The notes under the pieces were generated by a model. The model ran no database searches. It was not told the DNA's origin and saw only the letters and a list, made by a program, of their open reading frames with translations. Positions 8,432 through 17,445 of a stretch of 64,000 nt of DNA are shown in pieces; position 1 is the stretch's first letter, and each line of letters opens with the position of its first letter. Source of the DNA: RYN-133 sp036497285 (GTDB lineage Bacteria; Actinomycetota; Actinomycetes; Mycobacteriales; Jatrophihabitantaceae); the NCBI GenBank assembly GCA_036497285.1, contig DASXJR010000031.1, positions 1 to 64,000 on the forward strand. The letters are read 5' to 3'. The translations under genes and the position numbers were made by a program.

Positions 8432-9184
8432 TCAGGCCAGGACGGGGAGGTAATCCGTCAGGTCGCTGCGGTTGCCGCTGGCCCGGATGGCTCCGTTCGC
8501 GACCGCGTCGGCGAACGGCGTGCGCCCCGTCGCCACCCGCAGCCACGTGGCGGGGTCGGTCTCGACGATGTTGGGCGGAGTGCCGCGCGTGTGTCGTGGC
8601 CCGGCGACCGCCTGGACGGCCACGAACGGCGGCACCCGCACCTCGACCGAGCGTCCGGGCGCCTGCGCGGCCAGGATCTCGGCGAGCGTACGCACCGTCG
8701 TTGCCAAGGCCGGTCGCAGCAGCGGCACCGGCGGACGCGACGGGAACGAGCGGGACAGGTCGTCGCAGTGCACCACCAGGTCGACCACGCGGGTGCGGGC
8801 GAAATCGAGCGCGCTGATAGCGCCACGGGGTCCGGCCACAACTGCGGTGTCCGCCAGCGACGGCACCGCGACCGGCGTGCGCAGCCTGTCCAGCAGGTCG
8901 GCCGGGCCAAGGTCGGCCGCCACCGCGTAACTGGCCGCCGTGATGTCCGCGGCGGCCGGCGCATAGGCCTGGACGTAGGCCGCGACCGGCATGGCCGGCC
9001 CGGGTGACGCAATGGCGAGATAGGTCTGCAGGCCGTCCTTATTACCGACCAGGTGGCCGACAAGGGTGTGCAGCGTCCAGCCGGACAGCACGGTCGGCGC
9101 ATCCGGCTCGTACGACGACCCCAACCAGTCGGCGACCGCCACCGCCTGCGCGTTGTACGCCTCGATCTCGCGCGCGAGCCTCAT
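8432..9184 (-). CDS. Sterol-carrier / maleylpyruvate isomerase-like (DinB-fold) protein
   Basis: A 250-residue protein. The N-terminal ~150 residues resemble the mycothiol-dependent maleylpyruvate isomerase (DinB-like) helical domain, with LSGWTLHTLVGHLVGNKDG and RVVDLVVHCDDLSRS carrying candidate metal-ligand His residues. The C-terminus looks like the small SCP2-like domain. The ATG at 9184 was chosen because it lies 13 nt after the purL stop and upstream sequence does not fit. I recall this gene sitting between purL and purF in other actinobacteria, so it is probably co-transcribed with purL. Its substrate is unknown. Confidence 0.8.
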   Translation of the reverse strand: MRLAREIEAYNAQAVAVADWLGSSYEPDAPTVLSGWTLHTLVGHLVGNKDGLQTYLAIASPGPAMPVAAYVQAYAPAAADITAASYAVAADLGPADLLDRLRTPVAVPSLADTAVVAGPRGAISALDFARTRVVDLVVHCDDLSRSFPSRPPVPLLRPALATTVRTLAEILAAQAPGRSVEVRVPPFVAVQAVAGPRHTRGTPPNIVETDPATWLRVATGRTPFADAVANGAIRASGNRSDLTDYLPVLA

Positions 9185-9197
9185 CGGGTCATTCGAG

Positions 9198-11450
<2,253 letters not shown>

Positions 11451-11550
11451 GCCGTCGCCTCGTGGCCGCTCGCTGTGCTCGGGCCGGTCGGCGCCACCAA
11501 CCGCGCCCGGCGGCGCGGACGACATCTTTGATTCGTTCCGCAAGCGTCGC

Positions 11551-12222
11551 TCATGCAGAAACTCCGGTGAGGCTGAGGAAGAAGCCGACGCCGTCCGTCC
11601 CGGTGCCGGTGAGCTCGTCGATCGCGTGCTCGGGGTGGGGCATCAAGCCAACCACGTTGCCCGCCTTGTTGGTGATGCCGGCGATGTCGCGGTAGCTGCC
11701 GTTGGGGTTGCGCTCGGCGTAGCGCACGACGACGCGGCCCTCTCCGTCGAGCTTGTCGAGGGTGCGCTCGTCGGCGACGAACATGCCGTCCATGTTCTTG
11801 ATCGGGATGACGATGTGCTGACCCTGGTCGAAGCCCGACGTCCAGGCCGTCGCGGTGTTCTCTACGACGAGCTCCTGCGCGCGGCAGACGAACTTGCGCC
11901 CGGCGTTGCCGACCAGCGCACCGGGCAGCAGGTGCGACTCGCAGAGGACTTGGAAGCCGTTGCAGATACCGAGCACCGGCAGGCCGTCCTTGGCCGCGGC
12001 GATCACCGACTCCATGACGGGGGCGAACCGGGCGATCGCGCCGGCGCGCAAGTAGTCGCCGTAACTGAACCCACCGGGCAGCACCACCGCGTCGACGTCG
12101 TGCAAGGACGGATCGGCGTGCCACAGCGCGATCGCTTCTGCACCGGCCCGACGAACGGCTCGGGCGGCGTCGCGGTCGTCGAGGCTGCCGGGAAATGTCA
12201 CTACACCAACTCGCACCGGCAC
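11551..12222 (-). CDS. purQ: Phosphoribosylformylglycinamidine synthase, glutaminase subunit
   Basis: A class I glutamine amidotransferase subunit (223 residues) that feeds ammonia to PurL. The oxyanion/nucleophile region VLGICNGFQVL carries the catalytic Cys (about residue 87), and the His/Glu of the triad lie in MPHPEHAIDEL near the C-terminus. The start is GTG 12222, with TAGATT only 6 nt upstream, so an independent leaderless transcript is likely in addition to read-through from purS. Confidence 0.96.
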   Translation of the reverse strand: MPVRVGVVTFPGSLDDRDAARAVRRAGAEAIALWHADPSLHDVDAVVLPGGFSYGDYLRAGAIARFAPVMESVIAAAKDGLPVLGICNGFQVLCESHLLPGALVGNAGRKFVCRAQELVVENTATAWTSGFDQGQHIVIPIKNMDGMFVADERTLDKLDGEGRVVVRYAERNPNGSYRDIAGITNKAGNVVGLMPHPEHAIDELTGTGTDGVGFFLSLTGVSA

Positions 12223-12228
12223 GCCGCC

Positions 12229-12234
12229 AATCTA
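12229..12234 (-). promoter_or_regulatory. -10 box of a leaderless purQ promoter
   Basis: TAGATT ends 6 nt before the GTG start of purQ. It sits in the 37-nt gap between purS and purQ. Confidence 0.45.
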
Positions 12235-12259
12235 CCGGGAGTTCACCTGGCGTCGGACC

Positions 12260-12490
12260 TCAGCGCCGGATGGTGAAGTTCTCGATCACCGGGTTGGCCA
12301 GAAGCGTGTCCGCGAGTTTGGCCACGGTCTCGTCGTCGACCGACTCGTCGACCTCGAGTTCGAAGTGCTTGCCCTGCCGCACGTCGGCGACGCCGTCGAT
12401 GCCCAGGCGTGCGAGCGCCCCGACGATCGCCTGGCCCTGCGGGTCGAGGATCTCAGGCTTCAGAACGACGTCGACGATCACACGGGCCAT
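12260..12490 (-). CDS. purS: Phosphoribosylformylglycinamidine synthase subunit PurS
   Basis: The 76-residue bridging subunit of the three-part FGAM synthase. It begins MARVIVDVVLKPEILDPQG, has the conserved GIDGVADVRQGKHFELEV core, and ends ANPVIENFTIRR, as usual for PurS. ATG 12490 was chosen because family proteins start here and TAGGCT lies 7 nt upstream (leaderless). It is the first gene of purS-purQ-purL and is divergent from a MarR regulator. Confidence 0.95.
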   Translation of the reverse strand: MARVIVDVVLKPEILDPQGQAIVGALARLGIDGVADVRQGKHFELEVDESVDDETVAKLADTLLANPVIENFTIRR

Positions 12491-12497
12491 GGTGTTG

Positions 12498-12503
12498 AGC
12501 CTA
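12498..12503 (-). promoter_or_regulatory. -10 box of a leaderless purS promoter
   Basis: TAGGCT with a 7-nt gap to the ATG of purS. The twin palindromes at 12537-12574 lie 34-71 nt upstream of the -10 box, where an activator or a looping repressor would bind. Confidence 0.5.
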
Positions 12504-12534
12504 GGGCCTGCCCGTCCCCGGACGTGCGAGCCGG

Positions 12535-12576
12535 TTTTGGCGGCCAAGCGTCAAATAGCGCGGTTGGCCGCCAAAA
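12535..12576. promoter_or_regulatory. Twin palindromes in the purS / MarR divergent promoter region
   Basis: A perfect 13-bp inverted repeat (TTTTGGCGGCCAA at 12535-12547 and its complement at 12564-12576, 16-bp spacer). Each arm is itself a palindrome of the form TTGGC-N-GCCAA, so there are two identical dimer sites with centres 27 bp apart. They lie between purS and the divergent MarR gene. Which regulator binds is unknown; a long hairpin is the alternative reading. Confidence 0.55.
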
Positions 12577-12617
12577 GTGTGCTTTGTTGACGTGTCACGC
12601 GTTACGCAAACCTTCGG

Positions 12618-12623
12618 TATCCT
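12618..12623 (+). promoter_or_regulatory. -10 box of a leaderless MarR-gene promoter
   Basis: TATCCT is followed by 7 nt and then the GTG start at 12631. The perfect palindrome GTCACGTGAC (12626-12635) spans the start codon, and the octamer GTGTCACG occurs at both 12592-12599 and 12624-12631, which suggests autoregulation at the transcription start. Confidence 0.5.
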
Positions 12624-12630
12624 GTGTCAC

Positions 12631-13155
12631 GTGACGAGATGGTTGAGCACCGAAGAGCAGCGTGCCTGGCGGGCGTACCGCCGCATGGCGCTGCTCGCCG
12701 ACTCGGCCATCGCGCGTGAGCTGGCGCGCGACAGCGGGCTCTCGATGCCCGACTACCTGGTGCTGTCGTCGCTGTCCGAGTCGGTCGGCCACCGCCGCCG
12801 GCTCACCGAACTCGCCACCCGCATGCAATGGTCACCGAGTCGGCTCTCGCACCATGTGACCCGGATGGAGCAGCGCGGCCTGGTCACCCGCGCCGAGTGC
12901 ACCGAGGACCTTCGCGCCGCCTACGTCGAGCTGACCGAGGACGGCTGGGACGCGATCCGCGCCGCCGCGCCCGGCCACGTCGAGTCGGTGCGCACCCACT
13001 TGATCGACCTACTGGACGACGCCGACCTCGCCGCCCTGACCAGGATCGGGGAGAAGGTGGCGAGCCACTTCGGCGAGCAGTGCCTGGACATGGGCGCCGA
13101 TCATCCGGACGAGCCCGGCCAGTCGGCGAAGCTGCGCCCGGTCAGCCGCTCGTAG
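12631..13155 (+). CDS. MarR-family transcriptional regulator
   Basis: A 174-residue winged-helix protein of the MarR type: LTELATRMQWSPSRLSHHVT is the recognition helix region and GLVTRAECTEDLRAAYVELT the wing. GTG 12631 is chosen because TATCCT sits 7 nt upstream and the preceding in-frame codons read through the promoter. It is divergent from purS, and its last 55 nt overlap the 3' end of purC on the other strand. Target genes are unknown; its position makes purS and itself the first candidates. Confidence 0.88.
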   Translation: MTRWLSTEEQRAWRAYRRMALLADSAIARELARDSGLSMPDYLVLSSLSESVGHRRRLTELATRMQWSPSRLSHHVTRMEQRGLVTRAECTEDLRAAYVELTEDGWDAIRAAAPGHVESVRTHLIDLLDDADLAALTRIGEKVASHFGEQCLDMGADHPDEPGQSAKLRPVSRS

Positions 13156-13976
13156 GCCTGCACGTAGCGCTCGCGCGTCTGCGCGACGACGTCGTCCGGC
13201 AGCGGCGGCGGCGGCCGGCCAGAGTCGCGGTCCCAGCCGGATTCGGCCGAGAGCAGCCAGTTGCGCACGTACTGCTTGTCGAAGCTCGGCTGCGGGTGGC
13301 CCGGCTGCCATTGGTCGGCGGGCCAGAACCGGGACGAGTCCGGGGTGAGCACTTCGTCGCCGAGCACGAGTTCGCCGGACTCGTCGCGGCCGAACTCCAA
13401 CTTCGTGTCGGCCAGGATGATGCCGCGCTCGGCAGCGAGCGCGCTCGCGTGCCCGTAGATCGCGAGGGTCAGCTTGCGCACCTGCTCGGCGGCGTCGGCA
13501 CCGACCGTCCGGGCGACGGCCTCGAAGGACACGTTCTCGTCGTGCTCGCCGAGCGCGGCCTTCGTCGCCGGGGTGAAGATCGGCTCGGGCAGCTTGTCGC
13601 CGTCGCGCAGGCCCGGCGGCAGCGGATTGCCGCACACCGCGCCGGACGCGCGGTAGTCGAGCAGTCCGGACCCGGTCAGGTAGCCGCGGGCGACCGCCTC
13701 CACCGGCAGCATCTCCAGGGACTTGCAGATGATCGCCCGGCCACGCCATCGGGCCGGGATCGCGGGGTCGTCGTAGCTGTCCAGATGGTTGGCGACCAGG
13801 CCGTCCAACTGGCCGAACCACCACACCGACATCGCCGTGAGGATCCGGCCCTTGTCGGGGATCGGCGAGTCGAGCACGTAGTCGAAGGCCGAGATCCGGT
13901 CGCTGGCGACCATGAGCAACCGGCCGTCGTCGAGTCGGTAGAGCTCGCGCACCTTGCCGGTGTGGATGTGCTGCAT
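13101..13976 (-). CDS. purC: Phosphoribosylaminoimidazole-succinocarboxamide synthase (SAICAR synthetase)
   Basis: Joins aspartate to CAIR with ATP in purine synthesis. The 291-residue protein starts MQHIHTGKVRELYRLDDGRLL, the typical PurC N-terminus with the nucleotide-binding strand. SDRISAFDYVL, GRAIICKSLEMLPVEAVARGYLTGS (substrate and ATP contacts) and LADTKLEFG are all intact. A TAGCCT -10 box 7 nt upstream fixes ATG 13976. It is apart from purSQL here, and its 3' end overlaps the convergent MarR gene by 55 nt. Confidence 0.95.
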   Translation of the reverse strand: MQHIHTGKVRELYRLDDGRLLMVASDRISAFDYVLDSPIPDKGRILTAMSVWWFGQLDGLVANHLDSYDDPAIPARWRGRAIICKSLEMLPVEAVARGYLTGSGLLDYRASGAVCGNPLPPGLRDGDKLPEPIFTPATKAALGEHDENVSFEAVARTVGADAAEQVRKLTLAIYGHASALAAERGIILADTKLEFGRDESGELVLGDEVLTPDSSRFWPADQWQPGHPQPSFDKQYVRNWLLSAESGWDRDSGRPPPPLPDDVVAQTRERYVQAYERLTGRSFADWPGSSG

Positions 13977-13983
13977 ACCGCTG

Positions 13984-13989
13984 AGGCTA
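13984..13989 (-). promoter_or_regulatory. -10 box of a leaderless purC promoter
   Basis: TAGCCT with a 7-nt gap to the purC ATG; no ribosome-binding site fits between them. Confidence 0.5.
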
Positions 13990-14133
13990 GTGAGCCAGGA
14001 ATCTGGTCCGAACAGCACCGATCCCGCCCCGTCCCGTGCCGACGGACACGGAGCGAAGCGGGATCGGGAGTTCCCTGTCGGCTGCCAGGACTACAGCCGA
14101 CAGGCGGCCTTGTTCAGGTGCCGGCAACGGCGG

Positions 14134-14319
14134 TCAGAACCACCAGTCTTGGGCGCTCCTGACGCCGCCGGTGGCGTGCTGCGGGTGAGCAACGACGTGC
14201 GTGGCGCTGGAGCGAATCGAGTGCGTGGTGGCGGCATCCGCCGGAGCGGTCCCAGCAGCGACCCCGATGCCGACCGCGAGTGCCACGAGGGCGATCGCAC
14301 GGCGAAGGATCGTATTCAT
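14134..14319 (-). CDS. Small secreted peptide, 61 residues
   Basis: A short gene with a good ribosome site (AAGGGGA, ~8 nt before the ATG). Residues 1-29 form a classic Sec signal peptide: basic MNTILRR, hydrophobic IALVALAVGIGVAAG, then APADA cleavage. The mature part would be only ~32 residues (ATTHSIRSS... ending QDWWF), with three His, no Cys, and an aromatic C-terminus. I recognise no family. It is transcribed away from the LuxR-type regulator at 14507, with 187 nt between the starts, so the regulator may control it. It could be a signalling or structural peptide; this is inference. Confidence 0.6.
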   Translation of the reverse strand: MNTILRRAIALVALAVGIGVAAGTAPADAATTHSIRSSATHVVAHPQHATGGVRSAQDWWF

Positions 14320-14506
14320 TTGCTTGTCCCCTTTTGATGCGGTTTATGGCCGTTTGGTCTACGGACAGCAACGATCGACGCGCGGCGATGGGCGCCGTTA
14401 ATGCAACTCAATCATGCCTTACAACTAGGATTCAATCTCGTCGAGGTCCTGACAAACCCTGAAGGTGGCAGGTAGCTGCCTGACAAGTTTTAATACGGAT
14501 GGCAAC

Positions 14507-15517
14507 ATGGGCGAAACGGACGAATTCGGTCAGGCCGAGATCGCCTTGTACCGCGCCGCCCTGCGCATGCCGGGCTCGACGATCAGCGAACTCGCCGAGA
14601 CTCTGGACCAGGACGTCGCGGAGCTGGACAAGCCGCTGCGCCGGATGAGCGAGATGAGCCTGTTCCGGCTCGACGACAGCGACCGGATCACCGCGGTGAG
14701 CCCGATGCTCGCCGAGGCGATCGTGCTGGGCGCCGAGGATCTCGAGCTCGGGGTACGGCGCGCTTCGGTGGAAACGCGCCGCAATGCGATCCGGCGTCTG
14801 GTGGTCGACTGGAACGACACCCTGTCGGCGGTCAAGGACGTCGTCCCGTCCGTCGAGGTCGTCGCGGACCAGAACCAGATGGGCAACGTGCTGATGCACT
14901 ACGCCGACCGATGCCGTGACGAGCTGCTCTCGGTCGCCCCCGGACGGCTGCCCAAGACCCGCATCGACAGCCGCACCCGCATCGCGAACCTGTACTCGGC
15001 GCGCCGGGGCATCCGCAGTCGGCTGGTCTACCAGCACATCGCGCTGCGCGATCGCCACACCCGCAGCTATCTGACCGAACTCGCCGACAACGGGGCGCGG
15101 ATCCGGTTCGCCACCTCCGTCCCCGGCCGCAGCCTGGTGATCGACCGCGAGGTGGCGCTGCTGCCGCTGCCCACCAACGACGCGAACCAGGCCGGGCTCG
15201 CGGTCGTGCACGAGCCGAATGTCGTGGCCTGGGTCATCTCGACCTTCGAGCAGCTCTGGGCCGAGTCGCAAACTTTCGAGGAAGCCATGTCGCGGCAAAG
15301 CGACGCGGCCGAGCTCGACCAGACCCGGGCAGCGATCCTGCGCCTGATGGCCGAGGGCGAGAAGGACGAAGCGATCTCGCGCCGGCTGTCGATCTCGGTG
15401 CGCACCTGCCGCCGCCAGATCGCCGACTACATGGCGCAGGTGGGCGCCACGAGCCGGTTCCAGGCCGGGGTGATCGCGGCGCGGGCCGGTCACCTGGACA
15501 TCACCGGAACGTCCTGA
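14507..15517 (+). CDS. LuxR-type transcriptional regulator with TrmB-like N-terminus
   Basis: A 336-residue cytoplasmic regulator. The N-terminal ~70 residues look like a TrmB/winged-helix module (EIALYRAALRMPGSTISELA, then a second helix pair). The centre resembles the phospholipase-D-like sensor part of TrmB regulators. The C-terminus (about 280-325) is a LuxR/GerE helix-turn-helix: ILRLMAEGEKDEAISRRLSI, SVRTCRRQIADYMAQVG. I took ATG 14507; an ATG at 14498 is out of frame, and the longer frame from 14465 crosses the promoter. No phosphoreceiver domain is present, so the trigger is unknown. It is divergent from the 61-residue secreted peptide gene. Confidence 0.8.
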   Translation: MGETDEFGQAEIALYRAALRMPGSTISELAETLDQDVAELDKPLRRMSEMSLFRLDDSDRITAVSPMLAEAIVLGAEDLELGVRRASVETRRNAIRRLVVDWNDTLSAVKDVVPSVEVVADQNQMGNVLMHYADRCRDELLSVAPGRLPKTRIDSRTRIANLYSARRGIRSRLVYQHIALRDRHTRSYLTELADNGARIRFATSVPGRSLVIDREVALLPLPTNDANQAGLAVVHEPNVVAWVISTFEQLWAESQTFEEAMSRQSDAAELDQTRAAILRLMAEGEKDEAISRRLSISVRTCRRQIADYMAQVGATSRFQAGVIAARAGHLDITGTS

Positions 15518-15551
15518 CCACACCGACCCCGGGTGACGTAGCGTCGGAGCG

Positions 15552-16007
15552 GTGCTCGCCCTCGTCATCGTCTTGTTGGTGACAAATCTCGTGACGGCAG
15601 CGGCGCTGATCGTCCGACACGTACGGTCCCGGCCGTCCGCGGACGACAGCGTCGAGGTGTTCGAGGCGCCGCGTCCGCCCGGTGTCGGTGAGCGGGGACG
15701 GCGGCTGATCACGATCGAGGTGCTCAACCCGCTCGAGCTCGCGAGCACCCGAGCGGGTCGGCTGGCAGGCCTCGCCGGCACCCTGGCGCCCGGGCTGACC
15801 CGCAAGCTCGTCTACGACCAGGTGTACAAAACGCTGCAGCGCGAGCTCGACCGGATGGCGGTGCACGCCGACGTCCGGCTGCACACGCTGCGGTCTGTGC
15901 CGCTGCCGCAGCGAGTACGACCGCCCGCCCGTCCCGACGACCGGGTGGTCGATGCCGTCGTGGTCGACGAGGTGGCCCCGCTCGATCTCGATCCGGACAT
16001 CTCCTAG
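15552..16007 (+). CDS. Membrane-anchored hypothetical protein
   Basis: A 151-residue protein with one N-terminal hydrophobic helix (residues 1-21, LALVIVLLVTNLVTAAALIV) followed by a basic stretch, so it is probably anchored with the rest in the cytosol. The core LITIEVLNPLELASTRAGRLAG and KLVYDQVYKTLQRELDRM looks like a conserved helical domain, but I cannot name a family. The GTG start follows TAGCGT by 7 nt (leaderless). Its stop overlaps that of the convergent amidase by 4 nt (CTAG). Confidence 0.65.
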   Translation: MLALVIVLLVTNLVTAAALIVRHVRSRPSADDSVEVFEAPRPPGVGERGRRLITIEVLNPLELASTRAGRLAGLAGTLAPGLTRKLVYDQVYKTLQRELDRMAVHADVRLHTLRSVPLPQRVRPPARPDDRVVDAVVVDEVAPLDLDPDIS

Positions 16008-17359
16008 TAGGCAGTCCGCTGCCAGGGGCGGCGCTGCTCGAGCTGCGCGGCCAGACCCAGCAGGATCGCCTCGCTGCCCGGACGGCCGACGAGCTGTGCG
16101 GCGCGGGGCATGCCGTCGGCGCCGATGCCGGTGGGGACGGTGATCGCGGGCCACCCGGCCACGTTCCAGGGCATGGCGAACGGCGCGAAGCGCACGTTGG
16201 CCAGCAGGTTGACCAGCCAGCCGCGCTGGGACCAGGCGCTCGACCGGATCGGTGACTGCGCCAGGCCCGGGGTGACCAGGACGTCGTGCTCGGCGAAGAA
16301 CGCCTCGGCTCGGCGCCGCCACAGCTCGCGGCCCTTGTCCTTCGGGTACCCGGCGCGCAGCACGAGCCGACCCGCCGCGGCGTGCCGGCTGGTGCGCCGT
16401 GCGATCCGCTCTCGGTGGGCCAGCTGCCGGGCGTCCAATTCGGTGCCGGCCATCCAGCGGGCCAACGACATGGGTCCCAGCCGTTGGCCGTAGGACGGAT
16501 TGGCCTGGCGCACCGTGTGCCCGCTCTCGCGCAGCACGGCACCGGCTGTGCGGGCGGCCTCGGCCCACGACTTGTCGACCGGGAAGCCCTGGATCGGGTT
16601 CCGCGCGGAGACCGCGATGCGCAACGGGCCCGGTACGGCGGGTTCGGCGAGTTCGGGACGGGCAGCCATCACCGACAGCAGCAGCGCGCAGTCGGCGACC
16701 GTCGTGGCGAGCGGCCCGTTCTCGGACATGTCGAACCACGAACCGTTGCCGAGATCGGACGGGACGACGCCGAGACCGGGCTTGATGCCCACCAGGCCAC
16801 AGCAGGCGGCCGGGATCCGGATCGAGCCCATGCCGTCGTTGCCGTGGGCGGCGACGACCATGCCGGCCGCGACGGCTGCGGCGGCGCCGCCGGACGAGCC
16901 GCCCGGGGTGCGGTCGAGGTTCCACGGGTTGCGGGTGATCCCGAAGCCGGAGTCGGTCGCGCCGTAGACACACAGCTCCGGCACCCGGGTGAGCCCGACG
17001 ACGACCGCGCCGGCGCGGCGAAGCCGGCGGACGATCTCGTGGTCGAACTCGTTCGGCGTGTCAACGGATCCGGCCGAGCCGAGGCGCATCGGCTCGCCGC
17101 TGACCGCGACGTTGTCCTTGATCGGGATCGGCACGCCCGCGAGTGGCAACGAGAAGCGGTCGGCGCGCTGGTCGACCGCGTCGGCCTCGCGCAGTGCGGC
17201 CTCGGTGCGCACGACCTGGAAGGCGCCGATCCGCGCGTCCCGCTCGGCGATGCGCGCCAGTACCGACTCGACCGCGGCGCGTGCGGTCAGCTCCCCCGCC
17301 CGGACAGCGGCGGCGATGCCGACGGCGGTGGACTGGCTCGCCTGCTCGGTGGACTGCAT
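16004..17359 (-). CDS. Amidase, GatA-like signature family
   Basis: A 451-residue amidase-signature enzyme that hydrolyses C-N amide bonds with a Ser-cisSer-Lys triad. Lys81 lies in GVPIPIKDNVAVSG, the cis-serine in PGGSSGGAAAA (about 155), and the nucleophile Ser179 in GSIRIPAACCGLVG. It is not next to gatB/gatC and has divergent substrate-side loops, so a catabolic amidase is more likely than the tRNA-dependent amidotransferase. The ATG has TACGGT 6 nt upstream, implying a leaderless transcript divergent from pgm. Substrate unknown. Confidence 0.87.
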   Translation of the reverse strand: MQSTEQASQSTAVGIAAAVRAGELTARAAVESVLARIAERDARIGAFQVVRTEAALREADAVDQRADRFSLPLAGVPIPIKDNVAVSGEPMRLGSAGSVDTPNEFDHEIVRRLRRAGAVVVGLTRVPELCVYGATDSGFGITRNPWNLDRTPGGSSGGAAAAVAAGMVVAAHGNDGMGSIRIPAACCGLVGIKPGLGVVPSDLGNGSWFDMSENGPLATTVADCALLLSVMAARPELAEPAVPGPLRIAVSARNPIQGFPVDKSWAEAARTAGAVLRESGHTVRQANPSYGQRLGPMSLARWMAGTELDARQLAHRERIARRTSRHAAAGRLVLRAGYPKDKGRELWRRRAEAFFAEHDVLVTPGLAQSPIRSSAWSQRGWLVNLLANVRFAPFAMPWNVAGWPAITVPTGIGADGMPRAAQLVGRPGSEAILLGLAAQLEQRRPWQRTAY

Positions 17360-17445
17360 AGTCGGACCGTACTAGCCGGGGTTCCCCGCGGAATCGCTAC
17401 GTTCTCCAGGCGATTTCGTGGGGTGGCTGGTGACAGGATGGCTGT

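Noticed and set aside
12535..12576. Rho-independent terminator for a purine transcript
   Set aside because: It lies upstream of both divergent genes, so there is no transcript for it to terminate. An operator is more likely.
14465..14506. Earlier in-frame start for the LuxR-type regulator
   Set aside because: The extra residues are translated from the promoter region and lack family resemblance.
16004..17359. GatA subunit of the tRNA amidotransferase
   Set aside because: No gatB or gatC nearby, and active-site surroundings look like a stand-alone amidase.
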